Of a DNA stretch of 64,000 bases, positions 49,770 to 58,749 are shown one piece after another. The DNA comes from Clostridium neonatale. Lineage in GTDB: Bacteria; Bacillota; Clostridia; Clostridiales; Clostridiaceae. The notes under the pieces were generated by a model that was not told where the DNA came from, did not search any database, and saw only the letters and a list, made by a program, of their open reading frames with translations. The DNA is taken from the NCBI RefSeq assembly GCF_001458595.1, contig NZ_LN890327.1, positions 76,177 to 140,176 on the forward strand, given 5' to 3'. The position numbers and the translations under genes are program-made. Numbering within the stretch: the stretch's first letter is position 1; every line of letters begins with the position of its first letter.

Positions 49770-51278
49770 ATGCGTTATTTATTAGGCTTAGATATTGGTA
49801 CATCTGGAACAAAAACAGCATTATTTGATGAAAATGGACAAACTATATCTACTGCAACTTATGGTTATGATTTATTCCAACCACAAGCAGGATATGCAGA
49901 ACAAAATCCAGAAGATTGGTGGAATGCTTGTGTAAAAGGAATAAGTAATGTTATACAAAAAGCTGGTGTACAATCAGAGGATATAAAAGGCGTAGGATTA
50001 AGTGGTCAGATGCATGGACTAGTTCTAGTAGATAAAGATTACAAAGTGATAAGAAATTCTATAATATGGTGTGATCAAAGAACTGAAAAAGAATGTGAAG
50101 AAATTACAAACACTATAGGAAAAGAAAGACTAATTCAAATTACAGGAAATCCAGCTCTTACTGGTTTTACTCTTTCTAAATTATTATGGATTAGAAATAA
50201 TGAACCTGAAAATTATAAAAAAATATATAAAATTCTTTTGCCTAAGGATTATATAAGATTTAAGTTAACAAATGTATTTGCAACTGAAGTATCAGATGCT
50301 AGTGGTATGCAAATGCTTGATATAAACAAAAGAGACTGGAGCGATGAACTGCTTAAAGATTTAAATATAGATAAATCAATACTTGCAGATGTATATGAAT
50401 CAGTAGTTGTAAGCGGAAAGGTTACAGAAGAAGCCGCTAAATTAACTAATCTTTCAGTAGGTACACCAGTAGTTGGTGGTGCTGGAGATCAAGCAGCAGG
50501 AGCAATAGGAAGTGGAATTGTAAAAGAAGGTGTAATATCAACCGTAATGGGAACATCAGGAGTAGTATTTGCATCAACAGATTCTCCTAAGTTCGATAAG
50601 TATGGAAGAGTTCATACTTTATGTCATGCAGTACCAGGTAAGTGGCATGTAATGGGAGTTACTCAAGGCGCAGGATTATCACTTAACTGGTTTAAAAGAA
50701 CTTTCTGTCAAAAAGAAATTGAAGAAAGTGAAAAGCTCGGCAGAGATATTTATGATTTATTAACAGAAAAAGCAGCTAAATCAGAACCAGGTGCTAATGG
50801 CGTTATTTACTTGCCATATTTAATGGGAGAAAGAACTCCACATTTAGATCCTAATGTAAAAGGTGGATTTTTTGGAGTATCATTGATTAATAATCATGAT
50901 GATTTTATTAGAAGTATCTTAGAAGGGGTTAGTTTTAGCTTAAAAAATTGCTTAGATATAATAGAAGATATGAATGTTAAGGTTGAGGACATAAGAGTTA
51001 GTGGCGGTGGCGCTGAGAGTGAGATATGGAGACAAATTTTAAGTGATATTTTAGAATATCCGTTATCTACAGTAAAAGCCTCAGAAGGGCCAGCGCTTGG
51101 AGTAGCAATACTCGCAGGGGTTGGAGCTGGTGTTTATGATTCAGTTGAAACAGCATGTGAGAAAATTTTAGGCGGAAATGATAGTGAGAAGGTTGTTCCC
51201 AATAGAGAATTAAAAGAAGTTTATTCAAAAGTATATGAAATTTATAATTCACTATATCCAAGAATAAAGGATATTTAA
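49770..51278 (+). CDS. xylB: Xylulokinase (FGGY family)
   Basis: XylB phosphorylates D-xylulose to xylulose 5-phosphate. The 502-residue protein starts L-L-G-L-D-I-G-T-S-G-T-K-T, has the xylulokinase mark G-L-S-G-Q-M-H-G near 73 and W-C-D-Q-R-T near 95, G-A-G-D-Q-A-A-G-A near 232 and the C-terminal S-G-G-G-A-E-S-E-I-W-R near 411. The M-H-G motif favours xylulose over other FGGY sugars. AGGAGG precedes the ATG. It is followed by the ROK repressor gene, probably in one transcript. Confidence 0.93.
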   Translation: MRYLLGLDIGTSGTKTALFDENGQTISTATYGYDLFQPQAGYAEQNPEDWWNACVKGISNVIQKAGVQSEDIKGVGLSGQMHGLVLVDKDYKVIRNSIIWCDQRTEKECEEITNTIGKERLIQITGNPALTGFTLSKLLWIRNNEPENYKKIYKILLPKDYIRFKLTNVFATEVSDASGMQMLDINKRDWSDELLKDLNIDKSILADVYESVVVSGKVTEEAAKLTNLSVGTPVVGGAGDQAAGAIGSGIVKEGVISTVMGTSGVVFASTDSPKFDKYGRVHTLCHAVPGKWHVMGVTQGAGLSLNWFKRTFCQKEIEESEKLGRDIYDLLTEKAAKSEPGANGVIYLPYLMGERTPHLDPNVKGGFFGVSLINNHDDFIRSILEGVSFSLKNCLDIIEDMNVKVEDIRVSGGGAESEIWRQILSDILEYPLSTVKASEGPALGVAILAGVGAGVYDSVETACEKILGGNDSEKVVPNRELKEVYSKVYEIYNSLYPRIKDI

Positions 51279-51332
51279 CTAGCACAGTAATAATGATATC
51301 ATATTAAGTATAATATGGTTATTAAATGCTAG
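51279..51332. promoter_or_regulatory. 54-base dyad between xylB and the ROK gene
   Basis: Nested complementary blocks: CTAGCA (51279-51284) with TGCTAG (51327-51332), TAATAA (51288-51293) with TTATTA (51319-51324), and CATATTA (51300-51306) with TAATATG (51311-51317). It starts on the base after the xylB stop and ends at the ribosome site of the next gene. It could be an operator for the ROK protein or an RNA hairpin that dampens its translation. Confidence 0.6.
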
Positions 51333-51350
51333 AGGGGAGTAATTTTAAAA

Positions 51351-52499
51351 TTGATAGAAGTAAATCATAGCAAAATTAAAGAAACAAATAGGAAAAAAAT
51401 AATTAAATTATTACTAGAAAAAGATGAAATTACAAAATTAGATATCTCTAGAGAATTGGATATAAGTATAACAACAGTATCTACTAATATTTCAGAATTA
51501 AAGAAAATTGGAATTGTTGAAGATGTCAGATCATTAGAATCTACTGGTGGAAGAAAAGCTATGGCGATTAAGCTAAATGAAAATTGCAAATATGGATTAG
51601 GAATAGCGTTAACACCAAGGCATGTAAAATTATCATTAATAAATCTTAGAAGTGAAGATGTAGAATTACTTAGAATAAGACATGATAATAACAGCATAGA
51701 AGACATAATTAATATAGTAAGTTATAATATACAAAGCTTGTTAGAAAAAAATAATGTAAAAGCTGATCAGTTACTTGGAATAGGAATATCAATACCAGGT
51801 ACAGTAGATACACAAAATGGGATAATAAAAAATTGTTATTTATTAAATATAAAAGATTTTAATATAAAAGAAAAATTTGAATATTTAAATGTTCCAATTT
51901 ATGTAGATAATGAAGCAAATTTATCAGCATATTATGAGTACTTAAATAAAAAAGATATTGTGGATAATCTTTTATATGTATCTATAACAGATGGTTTAGG
52001 ACTTGGAATAATTATAAATGGAAGAATTTATAGAGGTAGTAATAATTCATCTGGTGAAATGGGACATATGAAGATTAACCTAGATGGTAAAGAGTGTAAA
52101 TGTGGAGCTAAAGGTTGCTTAGAAGCATATGCATCTAAAAATGCTATTCTGGATGAATATAATGATAAAGCAAAAAGCAAAATTAGTGATATTGAAGAAT
52201 TTGAAAAATTATGTGATTCATTAGATGAGATAGCATTAGATGTACTTAAAGAATATATTTCTATTTTAGGTGTTGGCATAAGTAATCTTACAATGATATT
52301 AGACCCTAACAGTATTGTTATAGGTGGAGAAATAAATAATTTAATAGATAGAAATTTAAACTATTTAAAAGAAACGATATATAAAGATAACTTGTTTACA
52401 AATGAAAATGATTGTAAGGTAGAAATAACTAAGTTTAAAGAGTCATATTTATTAGGAGCAGCAAGACTTCCAATAGAAGAGTTTTTAACAATAAAATAG
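51351..52499 (+). CDS. xylR: ROK family transcriptional repressor, XylR-like
   Basis: The 382-residue protein has an N-terminal winged helix-turn-helix (about 20-60, I-S-R-E-L-D-I-S-I-T-T-V-S-T-N-I) and a ROK sugar-kinase-like domain (about 80-380) with the zinc-binding C-K-C-G-A-K-G-C-L-E near 245 and G-I-G-I-S-I-P-G-T-V near 143. Members of this type repress xylose genes until the sugar binds. The start is TTG after AGAGGGGAG, as usual low-efficiency for a regulator. Its position right after xylB supports the xylR name, which remains inferred. Confidence 0.82.
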   Translation: MIEVNHSKIKETNRKKIIKLLLEKDEITKLDISRELDISITTVSTNISELKKIGIVEDVRSLESTGGRKAMAIKLNENCKYGLGIALTPRHVKLSLINLRSEDVELLRIRHDNNSIEDIINIVSYNIQSLLEKNNVKADQLLGIGISIPGTVDTQNGIIKNCYLLNIKDFNIKEKFEYLNVPIYVDNEANLSAYYEYLNKKDIVDNLLYVSITDGLGLGIIINGRIYRGSNNSSGEMGHMKINLDGKECKCGAKGCLEAYASKNAILDEYNDKAKSKISDIEEFEKLCDSLDEIALDVLKEYISILGVGISNLTMILDPNSIVIGGEINNLIDRNLNYLKETIYKDNLFTNENDCKVEITKFKESYLLGAARLPIEEFLTIK

Positions 52500-52732
52500 C
52501 ATTGTGTAATATCTAATTTAACATTAATATTGTAAATTAGGTATAGAAACTTTTTAAAATAATTTTTAAAAGTATATTTAAAATAAATTTAGTCAGTAAT
52601 GTGAGTCTTAAATTTCTGATTGGAATTCTGGAGTTAAGACAATTTTTAAATAAACCTAATTAGAGATTTAAATAAACTATAAGTCTATAAGTAAAGAGTA
52701 AAAATATCAAATAAAAGGGAGAGGTATCTAAA

Positions 52733-53383
52733 ATGAAATTTTTCTTAGACACAGCAAATGTAGAATATATTAAAGAAGTAAATGAGATGGGAGTAATTTC
52801 TGGTGTAACAACAAACCCATCACTTGTAGCCAAAGAAGGAAGAGATTTTAATGAAGTAATAAAAGAAATTACTGAAATAGTAGATGGACCAATAAGTGGA
52901 GAAGTAGTAAGTGAAGATGCTGAAGGAATGATAAAAGAAGGTAGAGAAATTGCTAAGATTCATAAAAATATGATTGTAAAAATCCCAATGACAGGTGAAG
53001 GATTAAAAGCAACTAAAGTTTTAGCAAGCGAAGGAGTAAAAACAAACGTAACATTAATATTCTCAGCAACACAAGCATTACTTGCAGCAAATGCAGGAGC
53101 AACATATGTAAGTCCATTCCTTGGAAGAGTAGATGATATATCAATGATAGGTATGGATTTAGTAAGAGACATAGCAGAAATATTTGCAATACATGGAATA
53201 GAAACAGAAATAATTGCGGCAAGCGTAAGAAATCCAATACATGTTATAGAAGCTGCAAAAGCCGGTGCTGATATAGCAACTGTTCCTTATGATTTAGTTA
53301 AACAAATGTTAAAGCATCCATTAACAGATCAAGGTCTTGAAAAATTTAAGGCAGACTGGGCAGCAGCGTTTGGAGATAAATAA
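52733..53383 (+). CDS. tal: Transaldolase, short TalC/FSA type
   Basis: A 216-residue enzyme of the small transaldolase / fructose-6-phosphate aldolase group. The Schiff-base lysine is K83 in M-I-V-K-I-P-M-T. The N-terminus [10 protein letters not shown] and the motif T-T-N-P-S-L-V (26-32) are standard. As transaldolase it exchanges C3 units between sedoheptulose 7-phosphate and glyceraldehyde 3-phosphate in the pentose phosphate pathway. GGGAGAGG precedes the ATG. With transketolase 605 bases downstream it completes the non-oxidative branch for pentose use. Confidence 0.93.
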   Translation: MKFFLDTANVEYIKEVNEMGVISGVTTNPSLVAKEGRDFNEVIKEITEIVDGPISGEVVSEDAEGMIKEGREIAKIHKNMIVKIPMTGEGLKATKVLASEGVKTNVTLIFSATQALLAANAGATYVSPFLGRVDDISMIGMDLVRDIAEIFAIHGIETEIIAASVRNPIHVIEAAKAGADIATVPYDLVKQMLKHPLTDQGLEKFKADWAAAFGDK

Positions 53384-53402
53384 ATTTAAGTGAGAGCCCC
53401 AA

Positions 53403-53533
53403 TTGGCATATAACACTTGGCGAGGAACGAGTTTAGTGGTATAGCCCTTCTACGAACGAATGTGAGTAGAAGTTTCAGAATATATTTGGTTGCTCGAACT
53501 TACTCCTATGAACGGATGTGAATAGTGAGTTTC
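53403..53533 (+). repeat. Copy B of the dispersed repeat, with a second partial copy
   Basis: 53403-53476 is about 82 percent identical to the complement of 32802-32875. Its hairpin is CTTCTA (53447-53452) with TAGAAG (53467-53472), around the shared loop CGAACGAATGTGAG. A second partial unit (53502-53530) keeps a stem with one bulge around TGAACGGATGTGAA. Confidence 0.88.
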
Positions 53534-53642
53534 ATTTAAAAATTGAATAATTAGAAAGTACGATAGTTAAAAGTATGAACGTAGCAGATTTTAAATAAAA
53601 GAAATTTATTGCACAAATATTTGAAGAATGAAAAAATGCCCA

Positions 53643-53730
53643 GAATTTAAGAATTTAAGAATTTAAGAATTTAAGAATTTAAGAATTTAAGAATTTAAGA
53701 ATTTAAGAATTTAAGAATTTAAGAATTTAA
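53643..53730 (+). repeat. Eleven tandem copies of GAATTTAA
   Basis: An uninterrupted 88-base run of an 8-base unit. A flanking direct repeat of 25 bases (TTAAGAATATGCTTATTTTA and on) occurs at 53727-53751 and 53842-53866. Confidence 0.95.
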
Positions 53731-53771
53731 GAATATGCTTATTTTATGCGGGATTATAAAGGAGTTTTTAA

Positions 53772-53866
53772 GGAAACACCTGCTCATATACATTCGTAGG
53801 TGTAAGCGATTCGCACCAAATACAAGATTTGGGTTCTCTGCTTAAGAATATGCTTATTTTATGTGG
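53772..53866 (+). repeat. Related hairpin repeat before tkt
   Basis: ACACCT (53776-53781) and AGGTGT (53798-53803) enclose CATATACATTCGT, similar to the complementary loop of the dispersed repeat. CCAAAT and ATTTGG form a second small hairpin (53816-53832). No gene lies between 53384 and 53988. Confidence 0.65.
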
Positions 53867-53988
53867 ATTAGAGTGTGCAAATAAATTTTTATCTCAAATT
53901 AATATATTATTTTGAGATGACCCCAAAAAGATGAGTCTATATATTTTGGAGTAATAAAAAATAAAATAAATAAAAAGCGAGGATAACA

Positions 53989-55980
53989 ATGAGTAGAGAA
54001 TTAGATAAATTATCTATTAATGCAATAAGAGTTTTATCAGCAGATGCTATACAAAAATCAAATTCTGGCCATCCTGGTCTTCCACTTGGAGCAGCTACAA
54101 TGGCATTTACATTATGGACAAAAATGAATCATAATGGAAAAAATCCAGACTGGGATAACAGAGATAGATTTGTTTTATCAGCAGGGCATGGATCAATGCT
54201 TGAATATTCTTTATTACACTTATTTGGATATGGAATAACTATTGAAGATATTAAAAACTTTAGACAAGTTGGAAGCTTAACTCCTGGCCATCCAGAATAC
54301 GGCCACACAAAAGGTGTTGAAATAACAACTGGACCTCTTGGACAAGGTATATGTAATGCAGTAGGTATGGCTATGGCAGAAGCTCACCTTGCAGAAAAAT
54401 TTAACAAAGAACATTTTAATATTGTAGATCACTACACATATGCAATTGTTGGTGATGGATGCCTTATGGAAGGTATCTCAGGAGAAGCTTCATCACTTGC
54501 TGGAACATTAGGTCTTGGAAAATTAATTGTACTTTATGATTCAAATAATATTTCAATTGAAGGTAATACTGATATTGCATTTAGAGAAGATGTTGCTAAG
54601 AGATACGAAGCGTATGGCTGGCAAGTAATCAAAGTTGAAAATGGAAATGATATAGATTCAATCTCAAATGCAATTGATGATGCAAAAAGAGACAGTTTAA
54701 GACCATCAATTATAATTGTGAAGAACGTAATAGGGTATGGATGCCCAGCAAAACAAGGTAAGGCATCAGCACATGGTGAGCCATTAGGAGAAGAAAATAT
54801 AAGAGCATTAAAAGAAAATCTAGGATGGCAATTAGAACCTGCATTCTATGTACCAGACGAAGTGTACACAAATATGGACAAGTATATTGGAGACGGTGTA
54901 TGGAAAGAAGAAAACTGGCATGAATTATTTAAACAATATTCAGAAGCTTATCCAGAATTAGCAGATGAATATACTAAATGGATGAAGAATGAAATAAATA
55001 AAGAAAAATTATTAAACAATGAGGAATTCTGGAGCTTTGATAAAGAAATGGCTACAAGAGAATCGTCAGGAATAGTTATAAATAGATTAGCTAATATAAT
55101 TCCAAATTTAATGGGAGGTTCAGCAGATTTAGCGCCTTCAAATAAGACTTATATGAAAGATAAGGGAGACTTCTCAGCAGAAGATAGAAGTGGACAAAAT
55201 CTTCATTTTGGAGTAAGAGAGCATGCAATGGCAGCCATTACTAACGGTATGTACGCTCATGGTGGACTTAAGGTATTCTGTTCAACATTCTTTGTATTTA
55301 GTGATTACATGAAAGGTGCAATGAGATTATCAGCTCTTATGAAATTACCAATACCATATGTCTTAACTCATGATAGTATTGGGGTAGGAGAAGATGGCCC
55401 AACTCACCAACCAATTGAACAATTAGCAGCACTTAGAAGTATGCCTAATATGGCAGTATTTAGACCAGCCGACTCAAAAGAAACAGCAGCCGCTTGGTAT
55501 TACGCTGTAACTAATGGGGAAACACCAACATCATTAGTGTTAACAAGACAAAAACTACCACTATATGAAGGATGTCCAAAGAGAGCATTAAAAGGTGGTT
55601 ATATAATAAAAGAATCTAAGAAAGAAACTCCAGATGTTATTTTAATGGCATCAGGTTCAGAAGTAGAACTTATATATAAAGCTGCAGATGAATTAGAAGC
55701 TAAAGGAATTGATGCAAGAGTAGTAAGTATTCCATGTTTCGAATTATTTGATTTACAAGATGAAGCTTACAAAGAAAGCGTACTTCCAAACTGTGTAAGA
55801 AAAAGAGTTGCGGTTGAAGCATTAACTTCATTTGGATGGCATAAGTATGTAGGTCTAGATGGAGAGATAATCTCACTTGATACATTTGGAGCATCAGGAA
55901 ATGCAAATGAGTTATTTAAGCAATTCGGATTCACTGTTGATAATGTTGTTGATACAACAGTTAAGGTTGTTAATAAGTAG
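53989..55980 (+). CDS. tkt: Transketolase
   Basis: The 663-residue enzyme moves C2 units between sugar phosphates using thiamine diphosphate. Family marks are [10 protein letters not shown] near 27, the cofactor motif [10 protein letters not shown] (near 156) ending in N-N, H-G-E-P-L near 262, and the catalytic region F-G-V-R-E-H-A-M near 405 and [14 protein letters not shown] near 460. AGCGAGG precedes the ATG. A hairpin-like G/C stretch (56046-56075) lies downstream but has no T-run. It works with tal to link pentose phosphates to glycolysis. Confidence 0.96.
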   Translation: MSRELDKLSINAIRVLSADAIQKSNSGHPGLPLGAATMAFTLWTKMNHNGKNPDWDNRDRFVLSAGHGSMLEYSLLHLFGYGITIEDIKNFRQVGSLTPGHPEYGHTKGVEITTGPLGQGICNAVGMAMAEAHLAEKFNKEHFNIVDHYTYAIVGDGCLMEGISGEASSLAGTLGLGKLIVLYDSNNISIEGNTDIAFREDVAKRYEAYGWQVIKVENGNDIDSISNAIDDAKRDSLRPSIIIVKNVIGYGCPAKQGKASAHGEPLGEENIRALKENLGWQLEPAFYVPDEVYTNMDKYIGDGVWKEENWHELFKQYSEAYPELADEYTKWMKNEINKEKLLNNEEFWSFDKEMATRESSGIVINRLANIIPNLMGGSADLAPSNKTYMKDKGDFSAEDRSGQNLHFGVREHAMAAITNGMYAHGGLKVFCSTFFVFSDYMKGAMRLSALMKLPIPYVLTHDSIGVGEDGPTHQPIEQLAALRSMPNMAVFRPADSKETAAAWYYAVTNGETPTSLVLTRQKLPLYEGCPKRALKGGYIIKESKKETPDVILMASGSEVELIYKAADELEAKGIDARVVSIPCFELFDLQDEAYKESVLPNCVRKRVAVEALTSFGWHKYVGLDGEIISLDTFGASGNANELFKQFGFTVDNVVDTTVKVVNK

Positions 55981-56169
55981 AAAATTAAATCTACTAATAG
56001 ATTAAGCTAAAAAGATATTTATTGATATAAAACAAGTCTATTTTGGAAGTGGCAGCCCCTTTTGCTGCTTCCAAGAACAAATAATTTTAATGATAGTTAA
56101 CCTAATTTCAAAATCTCATAAAAAACCATAATATTTTAATAAATAAGACATTAAGAAAGGTGTGATTAA

Positions 56170-56793
56170 ATGATTATTAATAAAGTTACCGATTCAAAGT
56201 TTAAAAAATATGGAAGAATATTAGAAAATTATGATTGTTCTGAAATAATAGAAAAAATGAAAAATACCCCACTTCCTAATGATGTAATATATGAACCATC
56301 AATAAAAGAACTAGAAGAGTTAAAGATTAATGAAGACTTAATGGAAAGAGAATTTGGAGGTCTTCCAATTCAAATTGGATACTGTAATGGTAATAATTAT
56401 ATTTTAAACGCAGTTGAATATCATAGATCTTCTGAAATAAATATAGCAGTTACAGATCTTATTTTATTAATAGGAAGCCAGCAAGATATTAATGATGATT
56501 TTTCATATGATACTTCTAAAATAGAAGCTTTCTTAGTTCCAGCAGGAACAATAATAGAAGTATATGCAACTACTCTTCATTATGCACCTTGTAATGCAGA
56601 TGAAAGTGGATTTAGATGTGTTGTTGTATTACCTAAGGATACAAACCTTCCATTAGAAAAAGATATTAAGAAGTGTGGAGAAGATGCATTATTATTTGCT
56701 AAGAATAAGTGGCTAATTGGTCATAAGGATACTGACTTAGGTGAACAAGGCGCATTTATTGGACTAGTTGGAGAGAATATATCTCTAAAATAA
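56170..56793 (+). CDS. DUF4867 family protein (cupin-like)
   Basis: The 207-residue soluble protein looks like DUF4867, a family of unknown function seen beside sugar isomerase genes. The middle (about 70-165) is beta-rich with Y-H-R-S-S-E-I-N, P-A-G-T-I-I-E-V-Y and T-T-L-H-Y-A-P-C, resembling cupin motif spacing with possible metal-binding His and Glu. AAAGGTG precedes the ATG. It is followed 116 bases later by the isomerase. A sugar-binding, mutarotase-like or isomerase-helper role is conceivable but unproven. Confidence 0.72.
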   Translation: MIINKVTDSKFKKYGRILENYDCSEIIEKMKNTPLPNDVIYEPSIKELEELKINEDLMEREFGGLPIQIGYCNGNNYILNAVEYHRSSEINIAVTDLILLIGSQQDINDDFSYDTSKIEAFLVPAGTIIEVYATTLHYAPCNADESGFRCVVVLPKDTNLPLEKDIKKCGEDALLFAKNKWLIGHKDTDLGEQGAFIGLVGENISLK

Positions 56794-56909
56794 AAGTAAT
56801 AAGTAAAAAACACTTATTACTTTCTAAGTAATTGTTTTTAAAATATATAGTGTGCAAATTAAATATAAAAATTAGATAAATATTAAAATATGATTTGGAG
56901 GAATTAAAT

Positions 56910-58385
56910 ATGAATAATACACCAAAAGTTAAATTAGGAATAGTAGCTGTAAGTAGAGATTGTTTCCCAATGGAGTTATCTACTAATCGTAGAAAGGCAG
57001 TAGTTGAAGCTTTTAATGGAGAAATTTATGAGTGCAAAACAACAATAGAAAATGAAGTACACATGAGAAAAGCATTAGCAGAAGTTAAAGAAGCAGGTGT
57101 AAATGCATTAGTAGTTTACCTTGGAAACTTTGGACCAGAAACATCAGAAACATTACTTGCAAAAGAATTTGATGGACCAGTTATGTTTGTAGCGGCATCA
57201 GAAGAAAGCGGAGACAACTTAGTAGGAGGACGTGGAGATGCTTATTGTGGAATGCTTAATGCAAGCTATAATTTAGCACTTAGAAATATAAAAGCATATA
57301 TACCAGAGTATCCAGTTGGAACTGCATCTGAAGTTGCTGATATGATTAAAGAATTTATACCAGTTGCATCAGCATTAATTGGACTTAAAAACTTAAAAAT
57401 AATTTCTTTTGGTCCAAGACCTCAAGACTTTTTAGCTTGTAATGCTCCAATTAAACAATTATATAATTTAGGTGTTGAAATAGAAGAAAACTCTGAATTA
57501 GATTTATATGCAGCATTTAATGATCACAAAGATGATCCAAGAATTCCAGATGTAATAGCTGATATGGAAAAAGAATTAGGTGAAGGAAATAAAATGCCTG
57601 GTATTTTACCTAAGCTTGCACAATATGAAATTACACTATTAGACTGGATGAAAGAACATAAAGGATCTAGAGAATTTGTAGTATTTGCTAACAAGTGCTG
57701 GCCTTCATTCCAAACTCAATTTGGATTTGTACCATGCTATGTTAACAGTAGATTAACTGCTCGAGGCATTGCAGTATCATGTGAAGTTGATATTTATGGA
57801 GCATTAAGTGAATATATTGGAACTTGTATAAGCCAAGATGTAGTTACATTATTAGATATAAATAACACAGTACCAGCTGATATGTATGAATCAGAAATCA
57901 AAGGTAAATTTGACTATACATTAAAAGATACATTTATGGGATTCCACTGTGGAAATACTGCAGCATGCAAGCTTACAAGCTGTACTATGAAAAATCAAAT
58001 GATTATGGCTAGAGCTTTAGAACCAAATCAAGAACCTAATATTACAAGAGGAACTCTTGAAGGCGATATTGTCCCAGGAGAGATTACATTCTTTAGATTA
58101 CAAAGTAATGCAGATGCTGAGCTTACTGCATATGTTGCAGAAGGTGAAGTATTACCAGTAGCTACAAGATCATTTGGATCTATAGGAATATTTGCAATTC
58201 CTGAAATGGGAAGATTCTATCGTCATGTATTAATTGAAGGAAGATATCCACATCATGGAGCAGTTGCTTTTGGTCATTATGGAAAAGCTATCTACAACTT
58301 ATTTAGATACTTAGGAGTTAAAGAAGTTGGGTTTAACCAACCAAAGGGAATGCTTTATAAGACAGAAAATCCATTTGAAAAATAA
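56910..58385 (+). CDS. L-fucose/L-arabinose isomerase family sugar isomerase
   Basis: The 491-residue protein belongs to the FucI/AraA-fold aldose-ketose isomerases rather than the TIM-barrel XylA family. Likely metal-site residues are E in S-C-E-V-D-I-Y-G-A near 295, H in G-F-H-C-G-N near 347 and H in P-H-H-G-A-V-A-F-G-H near 455. The ATG at 56910 follows GGAGG; an in-frame TTG at 56895 overlaps that site. Standing with xylB, tal and tkt and with no xylA, araB, araD or fucK in view, it may supply D-xylulose or another ketose to xylulokinase. Substrate is inference. Confidence 0.82.
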   Translation: MNNTPKVKLGIVAVSRDCFPMELSTNRRKAVVEAFNGEIYECKTTIENEVHMRKALAEVKEAGVNALVVYLGNFGPETSETLLAKEFDGPVMFVAASEESGDNLVGGRGDAYCGMLNASYNLALRNIKAYIPEYPVGTASEVADMIKEFIPVASALIGLKNLKIISFGPRPQDFLACNAPIKQLYNLGVEIEENSELDLYAAFNDHKDDPRIPDVIADMEKELGEGNKMPGILPKLAQYEITLLDWMKEHKGSREFVVFANKCWPSFQTQFGFVPCYVNSRLTARGIAVSCEVDIYGALSEYIGTCISQDVVTLLDINNTVPADMYESEIKGKFDYTLKDTFMGFHCGNTAACKLTSCTMKNQMIMARALEPNQEPNITRGTLEGDIVPGEITFFRLQSNADAELTAYVAEGEVLPVATRSFGSIGIFAIPEMGRFYRHVLIEGRYPHHGAVAFGHYGKAIYNLFRYLGVKEVGFNQPKGMLYKTENPFEK

Positions 58386-58445
58386 TTAAAATAGTATGGA
58401 AAATCTTAAATATTTGTAATTTCCGTAATATATTTATTAAAATAA

Positions 58446-58490
58446 AAAAAGCTATCTTAAGTGTGTTTTAAACACTTAAGATAGCTTTTT
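58446..58490 (+). terminator. Terminator of the isomerase gene
   Basis: A perfect 19-bp stem (58446-58464 with 58472-58490), 7-base loop, ending in five T. The remaining 260 bases before the GH3 gene are A/T-rich with no clear feature. Confidence 0.92.
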
Positions 58491-58749
58491 AATAATATCG
58501 TATTTTAAGTTTATTTTGTTTTATATAACGTTGAGTTAATGATAAATAATGTCTAGAAATGCATAAATATTTGCTTGTTGAATCAGAGCTAAATTATTTA
58601 TTATTAATATATAAGATTAAGTAGATGTAATTTCAAATTATATCCATAAAGTAATGATTTTAATATTTTAATTTAGTGAAAAATTTAATACATGGATTTT
58701 AAAATGTTCAAATGATGTTAATTAATAAGAGAGTGAAGGAAGTGTTATT

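Noticed and set aside
52604..52641. GTCTTAA/TTAAGAC inverted repeat upstream of tal as an operator
   Set aside because: The 7-base arms are short and spaced by 22 bases in A/T-rich DNA, within chance expectation.
53643..53730. CRISPR-like array
   Set aside because: The unit is 8 bases with no spacers; it is a simple tandem repeat and no cas gene is present.
56046..56075. Terminator after tkt
   Set aside because: The GGAAG/GCAGC stem has a bulge and no T-run follows, so it was not called.
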